64,000 nucleotides of DNA from JBCCBV01 sp039033855 (GTDB taxonomy: Bacteria > Planctomycetota > Phycisphaerae > Phycisphaerales > Phycisphaeraceae), in contig JBCCBV010000002.1 of NCBI GenBank assembly GCA_039033855.1, positions 245,535 to 309,534 of the forward strand. Direction: 5' to 3'. Shown here piece after piece: positions 25,818 through 34,182 of this stretch. Both the position numbers and the translations under genes were made by a program. Under the pieces are notes generated by a model. The model had not been told where the DNA came from. It made no database searches and was given only the letters and a program-made list of their open reading frames with translations. Position 1 is the first letter of the stretch, and every line of letters starts with the position of its first letter.

Positions 25818-26714
25818 TCAAGACGCCGGTTCGGCTTGGCGTCCGCCGGCGCCCAGCAGCTCGGCCCGGGCCCCCAGCCAGCGGGCGAGGTCGTCCGCCC
25901 CGGTCCGCCGAGCCCCCTCGGCCAGCAAGGCGTGGACCGAGGCCGCTTCGTCCGGCGAAAGCAGCTCGGCCATCGACGCCCGCGCCCGCGCATCGCGGGC
26001 CACCCGGTCCCACCGGCCGATGGCCGCCTCATACCGCACCGTGACCGCAAGGCACCGCAGCCGGTCGGAGAGCGACGCTTGCTCCTGCTCGACGGCCCAG
26101 AGCGCGCGATAGGCCCCCAACACGTCGCCGGCCCGCAGCCGTGCCTCGGCGAGCAGCATCAGCAGCGTCGGCCGACGCGGTCCGGGGCCCTGCCGCTGGA
26201 GCAAGCCCCAGACGATCTGCGACGCGTCCTCGGCCTGCCCGCGCTTGAGCCGCAGCCGGGCCAGCCGTTCGAACGCCCGCCGACGCACCCACGCCACCAG
26301 TGGGCGGGTCGCCAGCACGCCGGCCAGCTCGCGCTCGGCGGCGATCAGGTCGTGGTCTTCGATCCCCGCCGAAAGCGCCACCCGCCGGGCCGCACGGCTC
26401 GAAAGCGTGTTCACCACGAACCACGCCGCGATCACCAAACCCGGGATCGCCGCCACCGCCAACCACGACTGCGGGAACGCCGCCACCAATCCGAGCGCCC
26501 CGGCCACGATCGCCAGCCCCGCGGCCTGGAACATCGCTTGGTCGATCCATAACGACGACCGCACGCCCCGCGCCGACACCCCGCCGCAAGGCCAGGGGTC
26601 GGCCGGGATCGACGCCAGCAGTTCCTCGGGCGAAACCTCGGGCTCCGCCTCGGCCCGGCCGGACTGGGGGTCGGGGAGGTGGTTGTGGTCGGGGTTCGAT
26701 TCGGGTGCGCTCAT
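25818..26714 (-). CDS. TPR-like membrane protein, unknown function
   Basis: A 298-residue protein whose ATG overlaps the stop of the gene before it (ATGA). Two membrane segments lie near 60-105 (FQAAGLAIVAGALGLVAAF and LAVAAIPGLVIAAWFVV). After these comes a chain of helix pairs (residues about 120-290) such as AFERLARLRLKRGQAEDASQIVWGLL and AEARLRAGDVLGAYRALWAVE, which look like degenerate tetratricopeptide repeats. It is similar in plan to the gene upstream, so the two may be an ancient duplication acting together. No family name recognised. Confidence 0.8.
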   Translation of the reverse strand: MSAPESNPDHNHLPDPQSGRAEAEPEVSPEELLASIPADPWPCGGVSARGVRSSLWIDQAMFQAAGLAIVAGALGLVAAFPQSWLAVAAIPGLVIAAWFVVNTLSSRAARRVALSAGIEDHDLIAAERELAGVLATRPLVAWVRRRAFERLARLRLKRGQAEDASQIVWGLLQRQGPGPRRPTLLMLLAEARLRAGDVLGAYRALWAVEQEQASLSDRLRCLAVTVRYEAAIGRWDRVARDARARASMAELLSPDEAASVHALLAEGARRTGADDLARWLGARAELLGAGGRQAEPAS

Positions 26715-27709
26715 CCCGCGGGGTCCTTGAGGGTTCCATCCTCGAGCCAGCGCCCGGCCTCGGGCGTGCGCGCGAGCAGCGGCCCGGCCGGCGACAGCGC
26801 CAACGCCCGCCGCCACCAGTCGCGGGCCAGCGCCCGCAGGCGTTCGGGCTCGGGGCCGGCGTCGTCACCGAGCGCCGCGCCAACCCGGCGGACGGGCTGA
26901 GCCTGCGCCCGGGTGTCGCGCGCCTGCGCCTCGCGGGCCAAACACACCGCCGCCGCCGTGTAGCCGAGCGCCGCGTCCACGCCCAGGGGCCGCAGCTCGT
27001 CCATCAGCGGGTCGCCCAGCGATTCCAGCCGGTCGATGTGGCCCGTCGCGGCGTCGCGGAGCAACTCGGTCAGGCGGAACATCGCCGACGCCAGGTGACG
27101 CTGGCCGACGGGCAGGCGCGGCCGTGTGGCCCGCAGTTCGTCGTCCACGTCGGTCAGGCGTTCGCACGACACCAGCACCGCGGCACGGCGGAGCCGGAGC
27201 ATCAACTCGGGCGGGCTCGGCTGGGGAAGGCTGTCGAGCAACTCGTCGAACACGCGTACCGCTTGCTCCCAGGCGCCTAGCTCTTCGAGGCTCTGCGCCA
27301 TGACCGCCAACAACTGCCGACGACGCATCGGCGCCTGGCTGCTTGCCGGCCAAAGCCGCCAGGCCTCGGCCAGGGCCTGCTTGGGCCGGCGCATCGCCGA
27401 CAACTCGTGCGCCCGGTGCACCGCTTCGGAGGCGTTGCGCTCGCGCCGCGCCCGCCAGCGTACGGCCAGCACCGCCGCCACCACGCCGAGCAACGGCAGC
27501 AGCGCCGCGACGTCGTGCGCCCCCATCACGCTCAAGACCAGGCTCAAGACCACCAGCCCCACCGCCGCCGGCACCACCACGCGCAACCAGGGCGGCGCCC
27601 CCGCGGTCGGGCGACCCTTGGCCAGCAAACGCTCGAGCTCATCCGTGGTCGGCGGGCGATACGGCTCCGCGCCTGCAGACGACTCTGCCAAAGCGTCGGG
27701 CACGCTCAT
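26711..27709 (-). CDS. TPR-like membrane protein, paralogue of its neighbour
   Basis: A 332-residue protein with an N-terminal cytoplasmic stretch and two close membrane segments (about 40-85: LRVVVPAAVGLVVLSLVLSV, then LLPLLGVVAAVLAVRW). A helical solenoid follows (RAHELSAMRRPKQALAEAWRLWP, QSLEELGAWEQAVRVFDELL). The plan matches the following gene. Its ATG overlaps the stop of the SCO1 gene and its stop overlaps the next start, giving a three-gene coupled unit. Function unknown; a link to copper or cytochrome oxidase assembly is only suggested by SCO1. Confidence 0.8.
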   Translation of the reverse strand: MSVPDALAESSAGAEPYRPPTTDELERLLAKGRPTAGAPPWLRVVVPAAVGLVVLSLVLSVMGAHDVAALLPLLGVVAAVLAVRWRARRERNASEAVHRAHELSAMRRPKQALAEAWRLWPASSQAPMRRRQLLAVMAQSLEELGAWEQAVRVFDELLDSLPQPSPPELMLRLRRAAVLVSCERLTDVDDELRATRPRLPVGQRHLASAMFRLTELLRDAATGHIDRLESLGDPLMDELRPLGVDAALGYTAAAVCLAREAQARDTRAQAQPVRRVGAALGDDAGPEPERLRALARDWWRRALALSPAGPLLARTPEAGRWLEDGTLKDPAG

Positions 27710-28467
27710 GACCCCTCGCCCAGCACGGTGAACAGGTCTTGCTTGAGCAGACCCATGTCGTCGCCGGTCGTCCCGGAATAGAACCCGCGCGTCCGCCCGA
27801 GCCGGTCGATCAGCAGCAGGCTGCCCGAATGCACCACCGGCGTCTGCGCCGCGACCGGGTCGAGCGCATCGGCCACATACAGCCCGAGCTGGTCTTGCGA
27901 GAGCTGCCAGACCGCCTCGCGCGGGCCGGTCAGGAAACGCCAGACCGACGGGTCGGCGCCGTGACGCTCGCCGTGCGCCCGCAACACCTCGGGCGTGTCG
28001 TGTTCGCCGTCGACGCTGAAGCTGATCAGCCGGACCTCAGAAAGTTCCGGATCGTTTGCCAGCCACGACTGGACCTCGCGCATCCGCGTCAGCAGCTGCG
28101 GGCACACGCCGGTACACCGCGTGAGCATGAAATCGGCCACGTACACCGTGCCGTGCAGGTCTTCGTCGGTGACCGCCCGGCCGTCCTGATCGGTCAACGC
28201 AAAGTCGATCGCCGGCAGCGGCTCGGTCATCAGCTTGGAGTTAAGCGGCTCGCTCACGCCCGGCAGGGCCGTGTTGCGCTGATCTTCGACGTACGCCTTA
28301 ACGAACAGCACCGCCACGCCGGCCGCCGCCACCGCCGTCACCAGCACCACCACCGGCGCCAGCCAGCGGTTGCCGGAACGGGCCGCGGTCGAACTTGCCC
28401 CGGCGGGCGAACCTTCGGGCGAACCGTCGGGCGGACCGTCGTTCTGCGTTGCGGAAGTCTTGGCCAT
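27706..28467 (-). CDS. SCO1/SenC family copper chaperone
   Basis: A 253-residue membrane-anchored thioredoxin-fold protein. The single membrane segment is near 33-53 (WLAPVVVLVTAVAAAGVAVLFV). The copper-binding CxxxC is in MLTRCTGVCPQL near 118, and the third ligand His is in TPVVHSGSLLLID near 212. The sequence around DFALTDQDGRAVTDEDLHGTVYVADF is typical. SCO proteins deliver copper to the CuA site of cytochrome c oxidase or act as redox partners. No oxidase gene is in the window. Confidence 0.92.
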   Translation of the reverse strand: MAKTSATQNDGPPDGSPEGSPAGASSTAARSGNRWLAPVVVLVTAVAAAGVAVLFVKAYVEDQRNTALPGVSEPLNSKLMTEPLPAIDFALTDQDGRAVTDEDLHGTVYVADFMLTRCTGVCPQLLTRMREVQSWLANDPELSEVRLISFSVDGEHDTPEVLRAHGERHGADPSVWRFLTGPREAVWQLSQDQLGLYVADALDPVAAQTPVVHSGSLLLIDRLGRTRGFYSGTTGDDMGLLKQDLFTVLGEGS

Positions 28468-28543
28468 GGGACCCTGAGCCTAGGCGTTCGGCCGCCGTGT
28501 CGGGAAGCCCTTGGGAAGCGCTCGAGAAGCGGTTGCCACGCGC

Positions 28544-29479
28544 TTACGCGCTCGGTCGATGCGCGGCCCGCACCGCTCCGGCCACCGCCAGCAGCGCCCC
28601 GCCGACCACGACCCCTGCGCAGAGCCACGTCGCGGCGCCCAGCCCCACGCCCGACGCCGGGCCGTGCATCACCCGGGCCACCCACGCCTGGGCGTAGGTC
28701 ATCGGGTTGGCCAGCATGACCGCGCGGATCGGCCCCGCCGCCGACCCCACCGGGAACACCGCGCCCGACAACAGCCAGGCCGGCATCAGCACCAGGTTCA
28801 TCACCGCGTGATACGCCGAGGTCGATGTCATCCCCCACGCCGTCCACACCCCCGCCGCGGTCAGCCCGAGCGCCGCCACGCCCGACGCCAGCCACGCCAG
28901 CACCAGCGCGCCCGGCCCGACCGACACCCCGAACAAGGGAGCCAACAGCAAGAACAACCCCGCCTGACCCCACGCCACCCCCGCCCCGCCAAGCACCCGG
29001 CCGAGCACGATCGCCCCGCGCGACGCCGGGCTCGCCAACACCGATTCCAGAAACCCGTCACGCCGGTCTTCGATCAGCGTCATCGTCGAAAAAATCGACG
29101 AAAACAGCACCACCAGCAGCAGCGAGCCGGGCAGGAAGTAATCGAGATAGCCCAACCCGCCCGAGCCGGCCTCACCCGAACCGCCCGAAGCGCCCGCCAC
29201 CGGGGCGCCGTCGAAGCTCACCGCGCGATCCAGCCCAAAGCCCAGCAACAGCCAGAACACCACCGGCGTGAGCAGCGCGCCCATCAACCGGCTGCGCTGA
29301 CGCGCAAACCGAACCACCTCGCGCCGCGCCAACGCCGCCACCACCGACACCGCGCTCGGCTGCGCCGGGGCCGCCCACGCCGAGGCCTGAGCTGCGTCGG
29401 AACTTCCGGGGGTTCCGGGGGTTCCGGGGGTTCCGGGGGAAGATTCGTCTAACACCGCACTGGTTCCCGCGACCGTCAT
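28544..29479 (-). CDS. ABC-2 type transporter permease
   Basis: A 311-residue membrane protein with about six membrane segments. VRFARQRSRLMGALLTPVVFWLLLGFG starts the transmembrane region, and SSIFSTMTLIEDRRDGFLESVLASPASRG is the conserved cytoplasmic loop of ABC-2 permeases. The ATP-binding partner is not in the window, so it must be upstream elsewhere or shared. The N-terminus has SSPGTPGTPGTPGSS encoded by a 9-bp repeat (29403-29442). It lies 76 bp upstream of the SCO1 gene on the same strand, similar to permeases found in oxidase or nitrous-oxide type loci. Confidence 0.87.
   Translation of the reverse strand: MTVAGTSAVLDESSPGTPGTPGTPGSSDAAQASAWAAPAQPSAVSVVAALARREVVRFARQRSRLMGALLTPVVFWLLLGFGLDRAVSFDGAPVAGASGGSGEAGSGGLGYLDYFLPGSLLLVVLFSSIFSTMTLIEDRRDGFLESVLASPASRGAIVLGRVLGGAGVAWGQAGLFLLLAPLFGVSVGPGALVLAWLASGVAALGLTAAGVWTAWGMTSTSAYHAVMNLVLMPAWLLSGAVFPVGSAAGPIRAVMLANPMTYAQAWVARVMHGPASGVGLGAATWLCAGVVVGGALLAVAGAVRAAHRPSA
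29403..29442. repeat. TTCCGGGGG tandem repeat (9 bp x4)
   Basis: Four perfect 9-bp units on the + strand, coding for Gly-Thr-Pro repeats at the permease N-terminus on the minus strand. A member of the dispersed repeat family. Confidence 0.75.
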
Positions 29480-29577
29480 CGCAGCAGTCTACCCCCGGCC
29501 GGTCGGCCGACTCGCGATCACCCATACAGCGCAGGCCAAACGCCGTGCGACCCCGCGGGCCACGACACGGCAGCAAA

Positions 29578-30852
29578 TCAGCCCGCCAGCGGATCGCCGG
29601 CCCATCGCGCTGCGGCGCCCGGCCCGTGTGCGAGCAACCCGGTCAGCACGCCCTCGAGCCGGAGCCGACCCCAGCGGCCGTCGCCCGTCGCGGCCTGGCG
29701 GGCCCGCTCGCCCATCTCGGCCAACCGCTCGGCCGGGGTATCGACCGCGCTGCGCAAGGCCGAGACCAACCCGTCGACGTCGCCGTGGTCCGCCCGCCAG
29801 CCCAGGCCGTGCTGCTCGACAATCTCACCCACGTGGCAGCCCGACGGCCCGAGCCCCAGCACCGGGCGCGACGCGAGCATCGCCCCGTACACCTTGCACG
29901 GGTGCACCACGCCGACCATCGCATCGCCCATCGACACCACGTGCAGGTCGGCCGCCGAGAGCGAGTAGCGGATCCGATCGAGCGGCTGGTAAGGCAGACC
30001 GACCAGGTTGGCCAGCTTGTGCTCGGCTTGAAACGAATCCACCTCGGCCCGCCCGCCGCCGCCGCCGATGAACACGAAGCGGAACCGGTCGTCGTCTTGC
30101 AGGCGTTGCGCCGCGTGCAGCAGCGTCGTCAGCGGGTGCGCCGGGCTGTGGTTGCCCGAGTACATGACCACGAACTTGCCTTGCAGGCCGTGCTCAGCGC
30201 GGAACGGGTTGTCGGCGTGATCGACCGGTTCGAGCCGGTTGTCCATCGGCCAGGGCGGCGCGACGAACAACCGCTCGCCCAGCGCGACCTTCTTCTCCAG
30301 CGCCGCGCCCATGTAGCGGTCGAGCGTGAGCACCGACTCGGCGCCCCCGAGCGTGGCCCGGATCATCGACTCGAACAACTTCGCCGGCTTCGACGCCGCG
30401 GTCGTCAGCTCCATGGCGATCATCTGGTCGGGGTTGATGTCCATCGCCCAGAAGCAATACGGCGACCGCCGAACCTTCCGCAGCGCGATCGCCGACAACG
30501 GCGCCATCGGCGGCGACGTGCTCACCAGCACCCGGTCGATCTTCCGCAGGCACATCGCCCGCAAAGCCGCCTGGGCGCAAAACAGCATCCCGCCGACCAG
30601 CCGGACCTTGATCGACCCCTTGCCGAAGCTGGAAAACGGGATGCGCCGGACCTCGACGCCGTCACGGGTTTCTTTGGACGGGTACTTGCGCGACGGGTCG
30701 TCGTACCCCCGGGCCGAGGCGTAGGCCACCACGCGCCACCCCTTGGCCGCCATCGCGGCGCCGGCCTCGTGCATGTACTGCCCCACCGCCGCCGGGTCGG
30801 GCGGGTAGGTCTGCGAGAACACAACAAGCGTCGGTCGGCGGTCGCGCGGCAT
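29578..30852 (-). CDS. Glycosyltransferase, family 4 type
   Basis: A 424-residue GT-B fold enzyme. The N-terminal domain begins LVVFSQTYPPDPAAVGQYMHEAGAAMAAKGWRV, typical of GT4 donor-side openings. The C-terminal nucleotide-sugar domain has VVMYSGNHSPAHPLTTLLHAA and ends with MVGVVHPCKVYGAMLASRPVLGLGPSG, the region that binds the UDP/GDP moiety. It probably builds cell-surface polysaccharide. The gene follows the epimerase-like gene by 35 bp on the same strand, so a GDP-linked sugar made there may be its donor (inference). Confidence 0.88.
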   Translation of the reverse strand: MPRDRRPTLVVFSQTYPPDPAAVGQYMHEAGAAMAAKGWRVVAYASARGYDDPSRKYPSKETRDGVEVRRIPFSSFGKGSIKVRLVGGMLFCAQAALRAMCLRKIDRVLVSTSPPMAPLSAIALRKVRRSPYCFWAMDINPDQMIAMELTTAASKPAKLFESMIRATLGGAESVLTLDRYMGAALEKKVALGERLFVAPPWPMDNRLEPVDHADNPFRAEHGLQGKFVVMYSGNHSPAHPLTTLLHAAQRLQDDDRFRFVFIGGGGGRAEVDSFQAEHKLANLVGLPYQPLDRIRYSLSAADLHVVSMGDAMVGVVHPCKVYGAMLASRPVLGLGPSGCHVGEIVEQHGLGWRADHGDVDGLVSALRSAVDTPAERLAEMGERARQAATGDGRWGRLRLEGVLTGLLAHGPGAAARWAGDPLAG

Positions 30853-30887
30853 CGAGCCGAAACCGGAGCCGATGCCGCGGGAGCGCC

Positions 30888-32045
30888 TCAGGCCACCGCG
30901 CGGGGCGGGGCGTTGACCTGGCGCCCGACGGGAGACAGCGCCGACGTCGCCTCAGCGCCGGAAATCCCCTGCGCCACCTGCTTGCGCACCCACGCGTACG
31001 TCCGCGCCAGCCCCTCATCCAAAGAAATCGACGGCGACCAGCCCAGCTCGGCCCGGATGCGCGTGTTGTCGCTGTTCCGCCCGGGCACGCCGCGCGGCGC
31101 ATCGAGCTTGTACCGCCGCTCCAGCAGGACCCCGGCGATGCGCTCGACCTTCTCCACCAACCCATTGACCGACACCAACTCGTCCGAGCCCAGGTTGATC
31201 GGCGGCAGCGCCGCGTCGCGCGACATCAGCCGGTGCATGCCTTCCAGACAATCGTCGATGTACATGAAGCTGCGGGTCTGCGAGCCGTCGCCCCAAACCT
31301 CAATGGCGTCGCCGCCGCTGAGCTGCGCCTCGGCGACCTTTCGGCAGATCGCGGCCGGCGCCTTCTCGCGGCCGCCGGTCCAGCAGCCCTGCGGCCCGTA
31401 CACGTTGTGGAACCGCGCCACCCGCGTGTCCAGCCCAAAGTCTTCGGCGAAGTGACGGCACATCCGCTCGCTGAAGAGCTTCTCCCACCCGTAGCCGTCT
31501 TCGGGCATCGCCGGGTACGCGTCGGCCTCGGCCAACGGCGTGACGTCGGGCGAGGCCTGCTTCTGCGCGTTGTACACGCACGCCGAACTGGCAAAGAAAA
31601 ACCGCCCCACCCCCGCGTCGCGCGCGGCCATCAACAGATGCGTGTTGATCAGCACCGACAGCATGCACTGGGCCTTGTGCGTTTCGATGTAGCCCATGCC
31701 GCCCATGTCGGCCGCGAGGTTGTACACCACCGCTGCGCCCCGGCAGGCCTCCTGACAAGCCCCGGCGTCGCGCAAATCGGCCACCACCTCGTCCACCCGA
31801 TCCGACCCGGCGTGCTGGTGCCAACGGCGCAACGGCTTCACATCCACCGCCCGCACCCGCTCGGCGCCGCGTGCCAGCAGGTCGGCCACCAGGTGACCGC
31901 CGATGAACCCGCCGGCGCCCGCCACCACCACCAGGCCCCGCGGAGGCGTGTCGGCACGCGGCCCCGCGCCCGGCCCGACGGCCGTGCTGCGCGATGAACC
32001 GTCTTCATTCGTACAGCGTCCTTGCACCGATCCGAGATCGACCAA
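30888..32045 (-). CDS. GDP-mannose 3,5-epimerase-like SDR enzyme
   Basis: A 385-residue extended short-chain dehydrogenase. The NAD-binding loop is VVVAGAGGFIGGHL near 40. The body follows plant GDP-mannose 3,5-epimerase closely: NLAADMGGMGYIETHKAQ, FFFASSACVYNAQKQ (with the catalytic Cys/Tyr region), DGYGWEKLFSERMCRH, ARFHNVYGPQGCWTGGREKAPAA, WGDGSQTRSFMYIDDC and GRNSDNTRI. The plant enzyme makes GDP-L-galactose and GDP-L-gulose. The first codon at 32045 is TTG without a clear ribosome binding site, and the true start may be nearer 31935. The 5' end overlaps, antisense, the possible start of murJ. Confidence 0.87.
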   Translation of the reverse strand: MVDLGSVQGRCTNEDGSSRSTAVGPGAGPRADTPPRGLVVVAGAGGFIGGHLVADLLARGAERVRAVDVKPLRRWHQHAGSDRVDEVVADLRDAGACQEACRGAAVVYNLAADMGGMGYIETHKAQCMLSVLINTHLLMAARDAGVGRFFFASSACVYNAQKQASPDVTPLAEADAYPAMPEDGYGWEKLFSERMCRHFAEDFGLDTRVARFHNVYGPQGCWTGGREKAPAAICRKVAEAQLSGGDAIEVWGDGSQTRSFMYIDDCLEGMHRLMSRDAALPPINLGSDELVSVNGLVEKVERIAGVLLERRYKLDAPRGVPGRNSDNTRIRAELGWSPSISLDEGLARTYAWVRKQVAQGISGAEATSALSPVGRQVNAPPRAVA

Positions 32046-34161
32046 CCGGCCCCGATGCGCTCAGGATCGGCGCCGAACCCCCGCCGAGCCCCCGCTTCAC
32101 CGCCCTCGCTCCGATCAAGGCGGCCCCCGCCGGGCGTCGATAGCCTCGGGCATCGCCACCCCGCACGATCCAACTTCCACAGCCGGCGAAACCACGGGCG
32201 ACACGCCCCACGCCACGTCCCACGCCGGGCCCCGCGCGTCCGGGCCCCAGACCGCGACCGAGCGAGACGGCATTTCCGGGGGCGGGGCCGGGGGCGGGGG
32301 CATTTCCGGGGGCGGGGGCGGGGGCATTGCCGGGGGCGGGGACCATTCCGGGGACGCTTCCGGGGACATTTCCGGGGGGGGCGGGTTTGTCGGGCATGCG
32401 CGACTCGTCGCCGGGTGGACGCTGGTCTCGCGCTTCACCGGGCTGGCCCGCGACGCCGTGCTGGCCGCGCTGTTCGGCCTGTCGAGCGTGGCCGACGCCT
32501 TCTTCCTGGGCTTTTTGATCCCCAACCTGTTCCGACGCCTGTTCGGCGAGGGCGCGCTGACCGCCGCCTTTCTGCCCCCCTACGCCCGGCTGCGCCAGAC
32601 CCACCCCCGCGCGGCCGGCGCCTTCGCCACCCGCACCGTCCTGCTGCTCATCGGCGTGGGCATGGCCCTGGCCGTGGCCGCAGCGCTCGCCCTGTCGATC
32701 CCCGCCCTGACCGAGCGCCTCGACGACAAGGCCGACTTGGCCCTGAACCTGACCCGGGTCATGATTCTCTACGCCCCACTGGTCTGCGGCGCCGCGCTGA
32801 TCGCCGCGGTGCTCCAGACGGCCGGGCGGTTCGTCGTGCCGGCCGTGTCCCCGGTCATCCTCAACGGCGCGATGATCGCCGCAGCGCTCGCGTGGTCGAG
32901 CCGGGCGCCCGAACAAGCCGCGATGGCCATCGCCGTAGGCGTGGTCGCCGCGGGCGTCATCCAGACCGGCCTGCACCTGCTGGCGGCCCGAAAAGACCTG
33001 GGCTCGCGCCACGCCGTGCGTCAAGACCCCGTGGCCCAGACGGCGCTGCGCGACGCGTCGCGCACCACCCGCCGAACCCTGGCGCCCATCGTGCTCGGCC
33101 TGGCGGTGTTCCAGATCAACGCGCTGCTCGACGCGCTGCTGGCGTTCGTGTTCTCGCCTCCGCAAGAACTTTCCACCGACGCCGCAAGCGCCGCGGGCGT
33201 TTCCGGGGGTGCTCCCGGGGGCGGGGGTGCTTCCGGGGGCGGGGGTACTTCCGGGGGAGGTCCGTTGGGCTTGCCGGTCGAACACCCGGTGCGCGTGGGC
33301 GCGGTGGCCGCCCTGCAGTGGGCCCAGCGGCTCTATCAGTTCCCGCTGGGGGTGTTCGGCATCGCCATCGCCACGGCCATCTTCCCGGCCCTGGCCAAGG
33401 CCGTACGCAAACCCGATGAGTCTCAAACAAACCAGAACGGAAACAGGGCCGACTTCCGGGGGCAGCCCGGCCCCGACTTCCTGCCCACGCTCCGCCAGGG
33501 CTTACGGCTGACCCTGTTCATCGGCCTGCCCGCCTCGGCCGGGCTCCTGCTGGTCCGCACGCCGCTGGTCCGCGTGATCTATGAGCACGGCATCTTCACC
33601 GCCGAGGACACCGGCCGCGTCGCCGCCCTGCTCGCGGCCTACGGCGCCTCGGTCTGGGCCTATTCGCTCATCCACGTGCTGACCCGCGCGTTCTACGCCC
33701 TGGGCGAGCCCAAGACGCCGGTCAAGGCGGCCGTCGCAGCCGTGGGGTTGAACCTCGCGCTGAACCTGACGCTCATCTGGCCGCTGGGCGCGCTCGGGCT
33801 GGCGCTGAGCACCGCGATCAGCGCCGCCTTCCAGGCCGTGCTGCTGGCCGTGTGGCTGCAGCGCCGTCTGCGTCGATCTGGCGTGATCCAGAACGACGGC
33901 GCAGCATCCGAACCCAACGGGTCGATGATCAACGCCTCGGTCCGCCGGAGTTGGGGCCGCAGCCTGCTGGCGACCGCCGTGATGGGCTTGGTCATCGGTC
34001 TGGCGCCGCTCGCGCTGGGCGTGGACCCCACGGCCGGGTCGTTCGCGCACGCCGTGGCCTTACTCGCCGGGCAGGCCGTCGCGGGCGCCGGGGTCTACTT
34101 CGCCTTCGCCGGGCTCGGCCGGTGGGAAGAACTCCGCTGGCTGCTCCGCCGCGGCGGGTGA
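31903..34161 (+). CDS. murJ: Lipid II flippase MurJ with Gly-rich N-terminal extension
   Basis: The core from about 32390 on has the MurJ/MviN pattern: LVAGWTLVSRFTGLARDAVLAALFG, then GFLIPNLFRRLFGEGALTAAFLP, and about 13 membrane segments. It moves lipid II across the inner membrane. Between 31903 and the core lie about 160 residues with no family similarity, including a run of Ile-Ser-Gly-Gly units from a TTCCGGGGGC repeat. The only usual start codons in frame are ATG 31903 and GTG 31984, both antisense to the neighbouring epimerase gene; none lies nearer the core. A second repeat makes a Gly-rich loop near 33199-33260. The true start is uncertain. Confidence 0.85.
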   Translation: MNPPAPATTTRPRGGVSARGPAPGPTAVLRDEPSSFVQRPCTDPRSTNRPRCAQDRRRTPAEPPLHRPRSDQGGPRRASIASGIATPHDPTSTAGETTGDTPHATSHAGPRASGPQTATERDGISGGGAGGGGISGGGGGGIAGGGDHSGDASGDISGGGGFVGHARLVAGWTLVSRFTGLARDAVLAALFGLSSVADAFFLGFLIPNLFRRLFGEGALTAAFLPPYARLRQTHPRAAGAFATRTVLLLIGVGMALAVAAALALSIPALTERLDDKADLALNLTRVMILYAPLVCGAALIAAVLQTAGRFVVPAVSPVILNGAMIAAALAWSSRAPEQAAMAIAVGVVAAGVIQTGLHLLAARKDLGSRHAVRQDPVAQTALRDASRTTRRTLAPIVLGLAVFQINALLDALLAFVFSPPQELSTDAASAAGVSGGAPGGGGASGGGGTSGGGPLGLPVEHPVRVGAVAALQWAQRLYQFPLGVFGIAIATAIFPALAKAVRKPDESQTNQNGNRADFRGQPGPDFLPTLRQGLRLTLFIGLPASAGLLLVRTPLVRVIYEHGIFTAEDTGRVAALLAAYGASVWAYSLIHVLTRAFYALGEPKTPVKAAVAAVGLNLALNLTLIWPLGALGLALSTAISAAFQAVLLAVWLQRRLRRSGVIQNDGAASEPNGSMINASVRRSWGRSLLATAVMGLVIGLAPLALGVDPTAGSFAHAVALLAGQAVAGAGVYFAFAGLGRWEELRWLLRRGG
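32272..32386. repeat. TTCCGGGGGC-type repeat array, murJ 5' end
   Basis: About six interrupted copies of TTCCGGGGRC separated by extra GGGGGC units over 115 bp, read in frame as Gly/Ser/Ile/Ala. This is the largest array of the dispersed family in the window. Confidence 0.8.
33199..33260. repeat. TTCCGGGGGC-type repeat array inside murJ
   Basis: Four to five copies of the 16-bp form (TTCCGGGGGCGGGGGT) in frame, coding a Gly/Ser/Ala loop between membrane segments of MurJ. Confidence 0.75.
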
Positions 34162-34182
34162 GCCCGTGCTTACCCGCAAGCC

